Shown in pieces: positions 12,181-22,600 of a stretch of DNA of 64,000 bases. Below the pieces are notes generated by a model. That model was given only the letters and a program-made list of their open reading frames with translations, ran no database searches and was not told the DNA's origin. The stretch is from Leuctra nigra (lineage: Eukaryota; Arthropoda; Insecta; Plecoptera; Leuctridae): the NCBI GenBank assembly GCA_934045905.1, contig OW203769.1, positions 14,849,705 through 14,913,704 on the forward strand, given 5' to 3'. Every line of letters starts with the position of its first letter. Position 1 is the stretch's first letter. The position numbers were made by a program, and so were the translations under genes.

Positions 12181-12800
12181 ACAATTTGTTGTAGATTGTA
12201 AAACTGTTGTAAGAATTCAACATATTGTACCTATTTATGTCATGTGTAAACTTTGTCGGCCATTTTTATTATGAAACATCTGAACTGTGTTGATGACGTC
12301 GTAGGGGAAGGAGATCTACATTGGTTAATTCGTTTATTTTAGAAAAAATTGTACTTTTTCTTATCTCGCTGGTGTGCGTTATAAAATAATTTTTAAAAAA
12401 TTTCTCCAAGTGGCAACCATCAGGTCATTCATAAAGAACATGCCATTTTATTAGACATCAATTGGTTTACTGCTATGACCTCCAATAGTTGTCACCGATT
12501 GAGCATATTTTTGAACTGTTTTTTGGCAAACCCGGAGTTAAGAAGCACAAATAAAAATACTATCATACAATCAGACCGACCATGCAAACATCTATGAGGT
12601 ATACCAATTTATTAAACTTTTTCTCATTCTTAATTTCATCCAAAATCGAACAAATGATTTCCACCCTTCTCTGATACTAGATCTGTTTATCAGATAAGGG
12701 TGGAAAAAACTTTTTTTATTTGTCATTGTTTGTTATTTGTCACTTATTAATATCTAAATTAATGCGGCCCTACTATATGATAATTTTACAGACAATATAA
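12181..12800. other. Non-coding stretch
   Basis: No gene seen. A short palindrome (atttccacccttctctgata ... ttatcagataagggtggaaa) lies at 12,657-12,711. Confidence 0.5.
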
Positions 12801-12809
12801 CTGAATGTA

Positions 12810-13022
12810 AAAGGCCGGAAGTCCCTCATCTCGATTTTACGTTGCACACTTTATGTCAACAAATACAGTTATATTGAAGTATTCTCTTACACAATGACTC
12901 ATTTCACCATTACAAATATGATTGGATGAAGACAGAATTAATGCTTTATGAGCTCACCTCAAGAATCGAGAAATAATCACTGACATGTTCTTCCGGCCTT
13001 CTACTTCTGAGGTACAGACAGA
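12810..13022. repeat. Repeat family E, copy 1
   Basis: aaggccggaagtccctcat ... ttccggccttctacttctga with inner gttatattgaagtattctcttacac matches the copy at 17,472-17,708. The inverted ends suggest a MITE; ends are less clear than in copy 2. Confidence 0.6.
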
Positions 13023-13649
13023 ACTTACTTTTACCTGCACTCACACCGATTTACAAATAGATCTGAAATTTTGAACTCACACTACTACTTCAAAAACATA
13101 CATAGATGCATACTATATAAACTGAACACAATCAACTTTAAAATCGCTGATTGGTTGTGAAATAAAAATAACTGTTTGTTCAATCAAGGCGAAATTTGAG
13201 TCATGCGCCAGGATATTATTAATTTTGCGACACCTTTTGTCACGGACCACTGTTATTTTGTCTGCTGTTGTTATCAAGTTGAAAATTTTGGTTGAAACAT
13301 CAAACTTAATCTACAGTACAAGTTTTTCATGGTCATTGAGAACACACATTTCTTTTATTTTATAAATTTCAGTTTATTGTCAATAACTTAAGACAGTTTT
13401 CATTTAGCAGTTGTTACCTTATATACACGTATACAAACTGATATAAAACCTCTCGATTTTCAATATTAAATTAAAAAAATGTATCATTGGCAATTTTGGT
13501 GATAGAAACGGTTTTTTCAATTACCAGGAATATGTTCTCAATAAAATTAACGCATGAAACAAAAATCTCATGTTTAACCACAACGTCCTATATCTCCATC
13601 CGCATCACTATAAAATTGATAATATTTTGTATACAATATCGAACTTATT

Positions 13650-15065
13650 GAGCGAGCGAAGCGAGCGTCTCCTTTCGGCTCATTTGGCACGGACCTCTTT
13701 TTTTTTTTTTTTTTTCTGTTGGGTGAGGTTGTACAGGTCAGAGTTTTTCTTCGATCGATCTGAAATTTTGCACACATGTAAAGACAACCTTTTCTGTTTG
13801 CAGGCCCCAAATTTTTTTAAAATCCATTCATTGGTTAAAATTGAAATAAACATCTCCTGATAGGTTGAAAAATGAAAATGGTCTTCGATAAATCTGATCA
13901 AATTCATATTTTGGCTATACAGGTCAGAGTTTTTCTTTGATCAAGCTGAAATTTTGCACACATGTAAAACCAACCTTCTCTGTTTGCAGACTATAATTTT
14001 TTTGAAATCCATTCATTGGTTAAAATTTAAATAAATATCTCCTGATAGGCTGAATAATTAAAACGGTCTTCGATAATTCAGATCTAACTCATATTTTGCA
14101 TGATCATTAAGACCAACATTGTCTCTTATTTTACAAAATGTCATCCCAATCAGTTAAGAACGTATGAACTTATTAACATTTTTAATATCTGTCAGTAATG
14201 AAGTATCGAAAGTAATGTTTTCCAGTGCCACTTGAATTGAATCTGATTTGCTATATTTACCAGGATGCTTAGATGTTATTTTCAAGTTTCAATGAAAAAC
14301 ATAATAATATGTTGTGTTGATTGAGTGATCATATTTCAATTCAATATGGATGTATGTTTTCTGTGCTTGTGTACGCATTTCCGGTTAGAGAATTTGCATG
14401 TCCCCGTGCTCGCTCACCAACGCGTTACACTGAGCGTTTTCCTAGTGTAACTTTAATAATTAAGCGAGCGAAGCGAGCGTCTCCTTTTAGCTCTTTTGGT
14501 ACGGACCTCTGTTTCTTTTTTTTCTGTTGGGTGAGGCTGTACAGGTCACAGTTTTTCTTCGATCGAGCTGAAATTTTGCACACATGTAGAGACAACCTTT
14601 TCTGTTTGCTGACCCCAATTATTTTTGAATTCTATTTATTGATTAAAATTTAAATAAACATCTCCTGATAGGCTGAAAAATGAAAACGGTCTTCGATAAT
14701 TCTGATCAAACTCATATTTTGCATGATCATTAAGACCAACATTGTCTCTTATTTTACAAATTTTCATCCCAATCAGTTAAGAACGTATGAACTTATTGAC
14801 ATTTGTAATAGCTGTCAGAGATGAAGTATCGAAATTAATATTTTCCAGTGCCAATTGAATTGAACCTGATTTATGTACCAGGGTGCTTAGATGCTATTTT
14901 CAAGTTTCGATGAAAAGCATACTTTTATGTTGATTGAGTGGATCATATTTCAATTCAATATGGACGTATTGTTTTCTGTGTGTTGTGTACGCATTTCCGG
15001 TTCGAGAATTTGCACGTACCCGTGCTCGCTCATCAACGCGTTACACTGAGCGTTTTCCTAGTATT
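13650..15065 (+). mobile_element. Two tandem Helitron-like repeats H
   Basis: Direct repeats: gagcgagcgaagcgagcg at about 13,650 and again at about 14,464, each followed by a T-rich run, ctgttgggtgagg, repeated caggtcNNagtttttcttc modules and then the block ending in gcgttacactgagcgttttCCTAG with T next (14,454 and 15,061). The 8.77-9.22 kb copy shares the 3' block. The CTAG|T end agrees with Helitron insertion; the 5' ends are not certain. Short frames inside are not genes. Confidence 0.5.
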
Positions 15066-15292
15066 GTATAATTTTATTTTAGGCTGGATTCCATAACGTT
15101 CCCTTGCTATTGCCAAAATAGGTACACGAGTCAAATTGTACTTCTTCTTGTTGTCTTGAATAACAATCTGTTCATTTGTCTTCTTTATAGATCTGTGGAA
15201 CAACAGTCTTCAGAATACCGTTACTCTGAGCCATCTGAAAATATTATTCACTACGAACATCATGCTGTAGAAATATCAACTACGAGTTTAAA
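15066..15292. other. Upstream region of the serine protease gene
   Basis: A possible splice acceptor (cttctttatag) ends at about 15,190, which would make 15,191-15,292 part of a 5'-untranslated exon joined to the coding exon. No clear TATA or initiator was assigned. Confidence 0.35.
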
Positions 15293-16273
15293 ATGAATTC
15301 ACAACAGACTCTACTCTTCGCTCTTCTCCTCGAACTAATCAACTGCGGAAGTTGTATCTACAACGGATCATTCGCCACTCACGGCCAGTTCAGATTCGTT
15401 GTCCAAGTGAAACACGGTCGGGCATTCACATTGTCCACACATTGCACCGGTACCATAATATCCAGATGTTGGGTGTTGACATCAGCCCATTGTGTAGCAG
15501 AACAGGAATACAACCGTCTGGAGATACCCTCGAATAAAAAGGACTGGATCACTCGAATCACTGCCGGACATATCGGGATAGATGTTGAGGATGACGGAAA
15601 GGCGCAATTCAGAGAAGCAGCTCAGGTTTACATACATCCGGATGCGTACGACGAAAAGGAGTTCCGTATAAAGTGGCACAAATGGCTAATGTCCGATCAG
15701 GAGTATGATTATGACTATTCTGAATACGCCAAAGATTCTTTAGGATTTACGGATGTTGCGCATGAGTTAGCTGTCACTATGGGCGAAGGCGTTGACGTTG
15801 CTTTGTTGTGTTTGAATAAACCGTTCGAATTCAACGAATATGTTGGTAAAATTGGTTGGGCATTTGAAATGCCTACCATGGAAATGAGGGATTGCTTCGC
15901 CATCGGGTTCGGCACCACACGTCAGGATGAAAGCTATGACGTCATCTTCAAGGAACAGCACTACATGCCTGTTAGAATGGGCGGAGGGGACTTCTGCAAG
16001 GCGGTGATGCCGGATGGGAATCTGGAGTACATCAAGCCCTACCACGTCTGTGTTGTCGGTGGCGTGCCATTTGGCAACGTGTGTGCCGGGGATTCGGGAG
16101 GGCCTGTCGTCTGTGGGGATGTGATGTATGGCGTAGCCAGCAAGGAACCGAACACAGTGACGACTGACTGGTGTGGGGAGGTCGAGAATACTCCCATGTT
16201 CTACACGTCTACAGCTGGGGTGAAGGAGTGGATCGTGAGGACCATGCAACCCGCGAAACATTTTAGTTATTAA
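15293..16273 (+). CDS. Secreted chymotrypsin-fold (S1) serine protease
   Basis: 326 residues in one uninterrupted exon. A signal peptide covers about residues 1-18 (hydrophobic LLFALLLELI). The mature-like start is IYNG at 22, in place of IVGG, so the pro-segment is almost absent. The catalytic triad is complete: His66 (TSAHC), Asp168 (GVDVALL) and Ser268 (GDSGGP). The residue aligned with chymotrypsin 189 is Asn262, not the Asp of trypsin, so substrate preference is unclear. An extra acidic, Tyr-rich insert (EYDYDYSEY, about residues 120-165) lies between His and Asp. Paired Cys follow the S1 pattern (C51-C67 type loop). Likely digestive, salivary or venom-type extracellular enzyme; no neighbour informs its role. 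The GC-rich, well-kept frame argues for a live gene. Confidence 0.92.
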   Translation: MNSQQTLLFALLLELINCGSCIYNGSFATHGQFRFVVQVKHGRAFTLSTHCTGTIISRCWVLTSAHCVAEQEYNRLEIPSNKKDWITRITAGHIGIDVEDDGKAQFREAAQVYIHPDAYDEKEFRIKWHKWLMSDQEYDYDYSEYAKDSLGFTDVAHELAVTMGEGVDVALLCLNKPFEFNEYVGKIGWAFEMPTMEMRDCFAIGFGTTRQDESYDVIFKEQHYMPVRMGGGDFCKAVMPDGNLEYIKPYHVCVVGGVPFGNVCAGDSGGPVVCGDVMYGVASKEPNTVTTDWCGEVENTPMFYTSTAGVKEWIVRTMQPAKHFSY

Positions 16274-16784
16274 GCAAAATATTTAATATTATGTTTTTCA
16301 AATGAACACAGTCAGCGTATTTTCGATTTGGTTACAAATATAAGTTGTGTTGCTGGTTGGTGGTGTGTTCCGTAGTGGAGTCGTCATCATTCAGTGGAGG
16401 TCATTCAGACTGATTGGCAAAAGAAAGGGAATTCTTGGAGTGTGAGACTAACTAAGAGATCGAGTCCAGTGAATGTGTTAATTAGAAACTAAACATTGAA
16501 AAAAATGCCGATATTTGTTTCTGAGTGTTATTATTTTAAAATTATTTTATTTATTAAAAGTATCAATCAAATTGTCATGGCTGGAATCTGATTGGACGGT
16601 ACAATTTGTTTGGCAAGTCCGCTAAAACAGTGGAGACATTGTATAAAATACAGAACATAAAAACGGTAGTTTGTACTTATGTATCACAATAGCCATACGG
16701 TTTGTATAGTTATACGGTTTGTATAGTTAATGCCTGTCACACTGTTACAAAATACATGCGACGATGTAGCACACCAGAATGTAT
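16274..16784. other. Protease 3' flank
   Basis: AT-rich untranslated and intergenic sequence; no canonical AATAAA was identified close to the stop and no gene is seen. Confidence 0.4.
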
Positions 16785-16792
16785 TGTCGAAC

Positions 16793-17249
16793 CAGAGTTG
16801 GGTAAGTTACTTGTAACAAGGAACTAGTTACTCTGTCAGTTTCGATCTCAAAAGGAACGAAGTTACTTGATAAGTTACTCGATTTGAAAATTAACTGAGT
16901 AGTTACCAAAAAATGAAAGTTACTTTAAGTTACTTCAAAGCTACTTTTCAACTTTTCAGTATTATGCGTCTGATAGAAATGTAAAATAAAATAAAACTTG
17001 GGTTTGGATATTCTCTCGAGAGATCGATTGGGAGTTTGAAGACGGAAATTCCACCAAAATAATATATTTGCTATTTCACCTAACAGTAACTTTAAAAGTA
17101 ACGAACATTAAGTTACAAGTTACTCTAAGATTGTAACTTAGATACTCACAAAGTTACTGTGGAAGTAAAGTAACTAGTTACCCCTAACACCCAGAAAGTA
17201 ACTATTTATTGGTAACTATTTACTTTCTTTAAGTTACTACCCAACTCTG
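16793..17249. mobile_element. hAT-type MITE with perfect 8-bp target duplication
   Basis: 457 bp with ends CAGAGTTGGG...CCCAACTCTG and arms rich in GTTACTTGTAAC-like motifs. The 8-bp sequence tgtcgaac stands directly before (16,785-16,792) and after (17,250-17,257) the element, the signature of hAT transposition. No transposase, so it is non-autonomous. Confidence 0.9.
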
Positions 17250-17471
17250 TGTCGAACAGAAAACCACTACCTTATTATTAATCCTAATCGTTCGCTTACA
17301 TAGTTCCAAGTCTTTTAGTTAACTTTATTTTATTGGACGGGTTAGCATATCTATTCTTCGCATCAGTTTCATCCAGAGTTCATTCATTCCAATTCACATG
17401 AAGAGCGAAACACTTCTTACAAACTCTTCCCTAATTCTTGATCCTTGACTGTCATATCCCACTGTAAATGT

Positions 17472-17708
17472 CTGTACCTCAGAGGTAGAAGGCCGGAAGT
17501 CAATGTATTTTATTTTGCGTTGCACCCTTTTGAAATGATGTAATCAAACACGTGTCATTGTCTGATGTCAAAAAATACAGTTATATTGAAGTAATTCTCT
17601 TACACAATGACTCATGTCACCATTACAAATATGATTGGAGAAGCAGAATTACTGGTTTATGTCAAGAATAATTAAAATTGACTTTCGTCCTTCTACCTCT
17701 GAAGTACA
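17472..17708. repeat. Repeat family E, copy 2
   Basis: Inverted ends CTGTACCTCAGAGGTAGAAGG and ccttctacctctgaagtacag enclose about 235 bp; a relative lies at 12,810-13,022. Probable MITE of unassigned superfamily. Confidence 0.7.
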
Positions 17709-17904
17709 GATATAATCTTCTGAACTTGGATTGGGTTGTTTTTAACGGAATCCGGAACAACATCTGTGACAACGATAATTCGTTGTAATTCATACAAATT
17801 ATTAATGAAACCACCTTACACAACAGCATAAAACCAGTATAATTACCTTGATAAAATGATGTTTTAAAATTTTAATTGAAGTTTCATTTATACTATGCCA
17901 AAAT

Positions 17905-18575
17905 AATTTATATTTGAAGTGCAGTATTGCCAGATTTATGGCAAATTCACCACAATATACTCTTTTTACACGCTGGTGATTCTATTTTGGAACGGCAGTC
18001 TTATTCCATAAAGTGTTCTCTTTAAATTGATACATTTTTCAATATTTTGTCATTCCCCTTGCGGTTTGAGGAGCATTTTAAGTCAATATTCCGGCCGATT
18101 TCAAGTCTCACTGTGAAATCTTATGGGGGTAAAAGTGGAACTTCCAAGAATATCTAACTATATCAGGGGCAAATATTTGTTGTTATAGTTATATCAATGG
18201 TTTTATTTATCTTTGGTATGAATTACAAGAAACTCTCCTGGAACCCCTCTAAGGAGGTTCCAGGAATGAGAATTTGTTGTTATTCATACCAAGGATTAGT
18301 GAAACAATATTACATACAACTAGCAAAAAATATTTGCTCCTTACCATAATTAGATATTCTTGATTGAAGATCACTTTGCCCCCATAAGATGACACAGGGA
18401 GACTTGAAATCGCCATGTAATATTGGCCTTAAATTGCTCCTAAAACCGCAAAAGGAATGACAAAATATTGAAAATGTTTGAAAATACAGGGTCACCGGCC
18501 AAATAAGAAAGAAAGAAAGTATAATGTGAGAAAATTACCATAAATCTGACAACGTTGCACTTAAAATGAATATAA
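17905..18575. repeat. Foldback element of about 670 bp
   Basis: Long imperfect inverted arms: gccagatttatgg versus ccataaatctgac, caatattttgtcattcc versus ggaatgacaaaatattg, and aaatatttgttgtta mirrored, with a central hairpin built on ggaacccctctaaggaggttcc (about 18,239-18,262). No coding capacity. Confidence 0.7.
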
Positions 18576-18732
18576 TTGGAGCATACGGTAAGATATAATA
18601 GTTTTATGATGTAGTTTAATGTTGTTATTATTTCATAAGAAATGTGTATGAATTATAGCGAATTCAAAGCATCATGGATGGAGCCCTGGGTCCACTTTAA
18701 GTGACTCAAGTGTTGATGAGCTCGCACGGCTA

Positions 18733-19388
18733 CATAGTCCAGTCAAATCACTAATCAGGCTTAAAAATTTCCAAACACAAATCAAATTGCAACATTTGGT
18801 TTTTTGGTATATCCAAAATACGCCAAAATCCGTGCACCGGAAGTACTTTTTAATCACTTTTTAAGTTAATTTCCCATGCAAATTCCATCTTCCAAAAAAA
18901 ATCATTTTTCATGTAACTCCGATTTCGACGAAACTTGGCAGAATTGTTCACCATCCTAAATGAACACAAATAGCTCTCTTAGCGTTTTACTCTTAATCTT
19001 ATCGTTTGGGAAAAATGGACCTCGCAAAACGTCAAATTGCACTCAAAGTGACCGAAATCGTCGAAAACTGACTACAATATGACTTTTCGATGGGCCATAT
19101 TTTCCAAACGACAGTATTTAGAGAAAAACGCTCAGAGAGCTATTTGTGTTCATTTAGGATGGTGAACAATTCTGCCAAGTTTCGTCAAAATCGCAGTTAA
19201 GCACATGAATTTTTTGCAAGATGAATTAACATAGGAAATTAACTAGAAAAGTGTTTAAAAAGTACTTCCGGTGCGTAGATTTTGGCGAATTTTGGATATG
19301 TTGTGGAGGGTATTTTTCTGAAGAGAATGACACCAAAAAACCAAATGTTGCAATTTGTTTTGGGTGAATCTCTCATTGTCTGGACTAC
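18733..19388. repeat. Foldback element of about 655 bp
   Basis: Ends TAGTCCAG...CTGGACTA. The arms include accggaagtactttt versus aaaagtacttccggt, and tgaacacaaatagctctc versus gagagctatttgtgttca, so almost the entire element is a palindrome. It lies immediately downstream of the transporter stop codon. Confidence 0.75.
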
Positions 19389-19412
19389 ACAGTGGCAACA
19401 AGTCCCTTCCCG

Positions 19413-19694
19413 CTAGTCGTCGCCGCCCAGATGCAGCTTATCAATGGAGCCGGACACTCTTGCCATGTCGGCGTGCAGCCTCCTGATGATGGGGGCGATC
19501 AAGTCACTGCGTCCCTCTTGCTGATCGCCATGTTGCAACAGACAGTCGGTTTCCGCAGCCTCGCGATCCTGCAGTCGAGGAGGCGCGTTCCACTGCTGCA
19601 ACTCGGCACTGGCGTACCACAGGTAGAACAGTCCGCTGAAGAAGTACAGTGCAGCGGCGAGCAGGAACACGATCCGCCACTGGGACAAGGAACC
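19413..19694 (-). CDS. SLC17-like last exon
   Basis: Acceptor cttgttttag, encodes GSLSQWRIVFLLAAALYF, the last helix, and a hydrophilic tail of about 55 residues to TAG at 19,415-19,413. Its acceptor and start are copied five times upstream. Confidence 0.9.
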   Translation of the reverse strand, partial: GSLSQWRIVFLLAAALYFFSGLFYLWYASAELQQWNAPPRLQDREAAETDCLLQHGDQQEGRSDLIAPIIRRLHADMARVSGSIDKLHLGGDD

Positions 19695-22600
19695 CTAAAA
19701 CAAGGAGAACAGTCGAGTCCACTGCTGCAACGCGGCACTGGCGAACCACAAGTAGAACAGACCGCTGAAGAAGTACAGTGCAGAGGCGAGCAGGAACACG
19801 ATCCGCCACTGCGACAAGGAACCCTGGAACAAGGAGAACAGTCGAGTCCACTGCTGCAACGCGGCACTGGCGAACCACAGGTAGAACAGACCGCTGAAGA
19901 AGTACAGTGCAGCGGCGAGCAGGAACACGATCCGCCACTGGGACAAGGAACCCTGAAACAAGGAGAACAGTCGAGTCCACTGCTGCAACTCGGCACTGGC
20001 GTACCACAGGTAGAACAGACCGCTGAAGAAGTACAGTGCAGAGGCGAGCAGGAACACGATCCGCCACTGCGACAAGGAACCCTGAAATAAGGAGAACAGT
20101 CGAGTCCACTGCTGCAACGCGGCACTGGCGAACCACAGGTAGAACAGTCCGCTGAAGAAGTACAGTGCAGAGGCGAGCAGGAACACGATCCGCCACTGCG
20201 ACAAGGAACCCTGAAACAAGGAGAACAGTCGAGTCCACTGCTGCAACGCGGCACTGGCGAACCACAAGTAGAACAGTCCGCTGAAGAAGTACAGTGCAGA
20301 GGCGAGCAGGAACACGATCCGCCACTGCGACAAGGAACCCTGGAACAAGGACGTTATGCCTCGCTATGTTCTGATAAAAGTCAGTGAAAAATCTGGCTAA
20401 AAGCCTGGGGTGCGATCATATAAAATGGTGGCTTTCTTGTCACTGTAACAAGACCCTATAAGGCCGTGAATAACATTGAGATGAGAGCTTGTCACCGTGA
20501 CAAGAACGTTCTAATTTTATATGATAGCACCCCCAAATACAAAATAGCATTGGTCGGTTTCGCTTTTTTTTATGTAACGATATTTTTGTCCAAAATGATT
20601 AGTATTTCAATAAAGTATTATAATTTGTAAGCAGAGAAAATTATTTTCAAATGTTTTAAAATTCTGGTGTAAAATATAACGGGTGGCTCAAAAAAGTACC
20701 CCTGTTTGAGAGGTCACAATATCGAAACTAGGTTCTGAAATATTTACCCATTTCAGAAAACATATCAAAATTTAATATGTGCAAGTTTCGAAAAAGTTAG
20801 ATATGAGCAGAGCCAGTTGTTTGTGATGATAAAAAAAGCCAAAATTCGTTTTTAACATTCTGAAAGTGGTGAATTGGTGGTGATAATTATGTTCATTTTC
20901 GCGATTGGTGGTGAAAAAGGTCATGTAGATGCGTCATTCCATGCTCAGCAGCCAACCAACTGGCACCCCCATACACTCTTTGGCTGGCACTGACAAAGAA
21001 AACACGTGTGATTCTTTCTATTTCGTGGGACTTAGACACAGATCGAGGAAATTTTCTTAAAATATATACTCGGAATCGGGAAATGTTGCAAAACACGTAG
21101 GTTTGGGACAAAATCGCGTGAAATCGAGAGATTTCGTTAATATCGCGTCAAAACACAAATTTCGCGAAAATTCGCGAGAAAAAGATACATATATTTGGAA
21201 TCGGGAGTGTATAAAACGTAAAGATATGACAGAAAATTCATGTTTCTAAAAATTTCGCGTTTATTGTGGAAACCATAAACAACTGGCCCTGGATATGAGA
21301 ACTGTTGTGTTCTAATTTTGGATAAAATGAATACATCAGATTATTTACTTATTTCAATAATTGATTTAGAGTTACTTCGGGGGATATAGGTGAATTTATG
21401 TTGTTTTTTCGGTCCATCATTTACCTTGTGGACTATGCCCAAACGATTTTTCCATTATAATACATATAGATTTCTGAATCTGTGATACTGACGTTTTGGC
21501 CAAAAAAAAACAAAAAACAAAAAAAAAAACATCAGACAAAATAGCCTGTTGTAGTAATTTTGTGGAAACATTTTATATTTCTTTCTTTGTTAGCACCCTT
21601 GTCAAGTAGTCAAGTCCTGCCTGAAGAAGCCGACTGCCTCGTCGGCGAAACGTTGCCAATAAAAATGTACAGAGCATATACCGCTGATTCTATTAACAAA
21701 CTTATTTTTGTTTGCACCAAACTGTTAAATTTTGTAATGCTGGTGTTTTTCAACATCTTAATTCAAATGTCTGTAACTTTTGTCTCATTATTCAAAACTA
21801 TTTGAAAATGGCACACATAAAATGTTCATTTTTGCTCTATAATGTGTGAAAGTTTCAGCTCTTTATCTATATTATAGATCTGTTGTAGTGACCTCTCAAA
21901 CAGGGTCATTGTTATGAGCCACGCTGTACATTAACAGCCTCATGCTGAAAAGGAGTTGCGTCCGCAAGAAGATATTTGCGGATGTCAGTCCTCAACACCA
22001 CAAGACCGTGAGCTAATAATCTTATGGACGGAATCCAGTAGACTCTGGCCACTTGCGTCGATAAATCCGGAAATTCTTTTGAGCATGAGGCTGTAAAGCA
22101 ACGCTTGCACTGAAAGTACCTTTTTCGCTCCCAAAATATTTTAATGTGTAAACCCCAAAAGTGGCCAGAGGGCATAGCTACTGGGTTGGGGGTTATCGTT
22201 TTCGGGGAACTTACGGGGCGAGGGGTACATCCAAATGTATACTTGCACCAGGTGGACATCCCTAGTGACGGTACTGAGCATACTCACCGCCTCCTGTACG
22301 ACGACGCCGACGTGTACTCACCGCCTCATGTACGACGACGCCGACGTGTACTCACCGCCTCCTGTACGACGACGCCGACGTGTACTCACCGCCTCCTATA
22401 CGACGACGCCACGTGTACTCACCGCCTCCAGTACGACGACGCCACGTGTAATCACCGCCTCCTGTACGTCGACGCCACTAGTACTCACCGCCTCCTGTAC
22501 GACGACGCCGACGTGTACTCACCGCCTCCTGTACGACGACGCCGACCAGCAGCGGGCCGAAGCTGCCGAGCAAGTTGCCGGCGGAGTTGCTGAGTCCCAT

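Noticed and set aside
13650..13670. GAGCGAGCGAAGCGAGCG motif as possible bacterial or plasmid contamination
   Set aside because: It is shared by repeat copies embedded in clearly eukaryotic AT-rich repeats in the same window.
15767..16261. 164-residue minus-strand frame
   Set aside because: Antisense of the serine protease, which has an intact triad and signal peptide.
19499..20325. Cys-rich and Val/Arg-rich frames of 251 and 273 codons, and a 232-codon plus-strand frame
   Set aside because: They are other reading frames of the 129-bp exon array; a repeat length divisible by three keeps every frame open.
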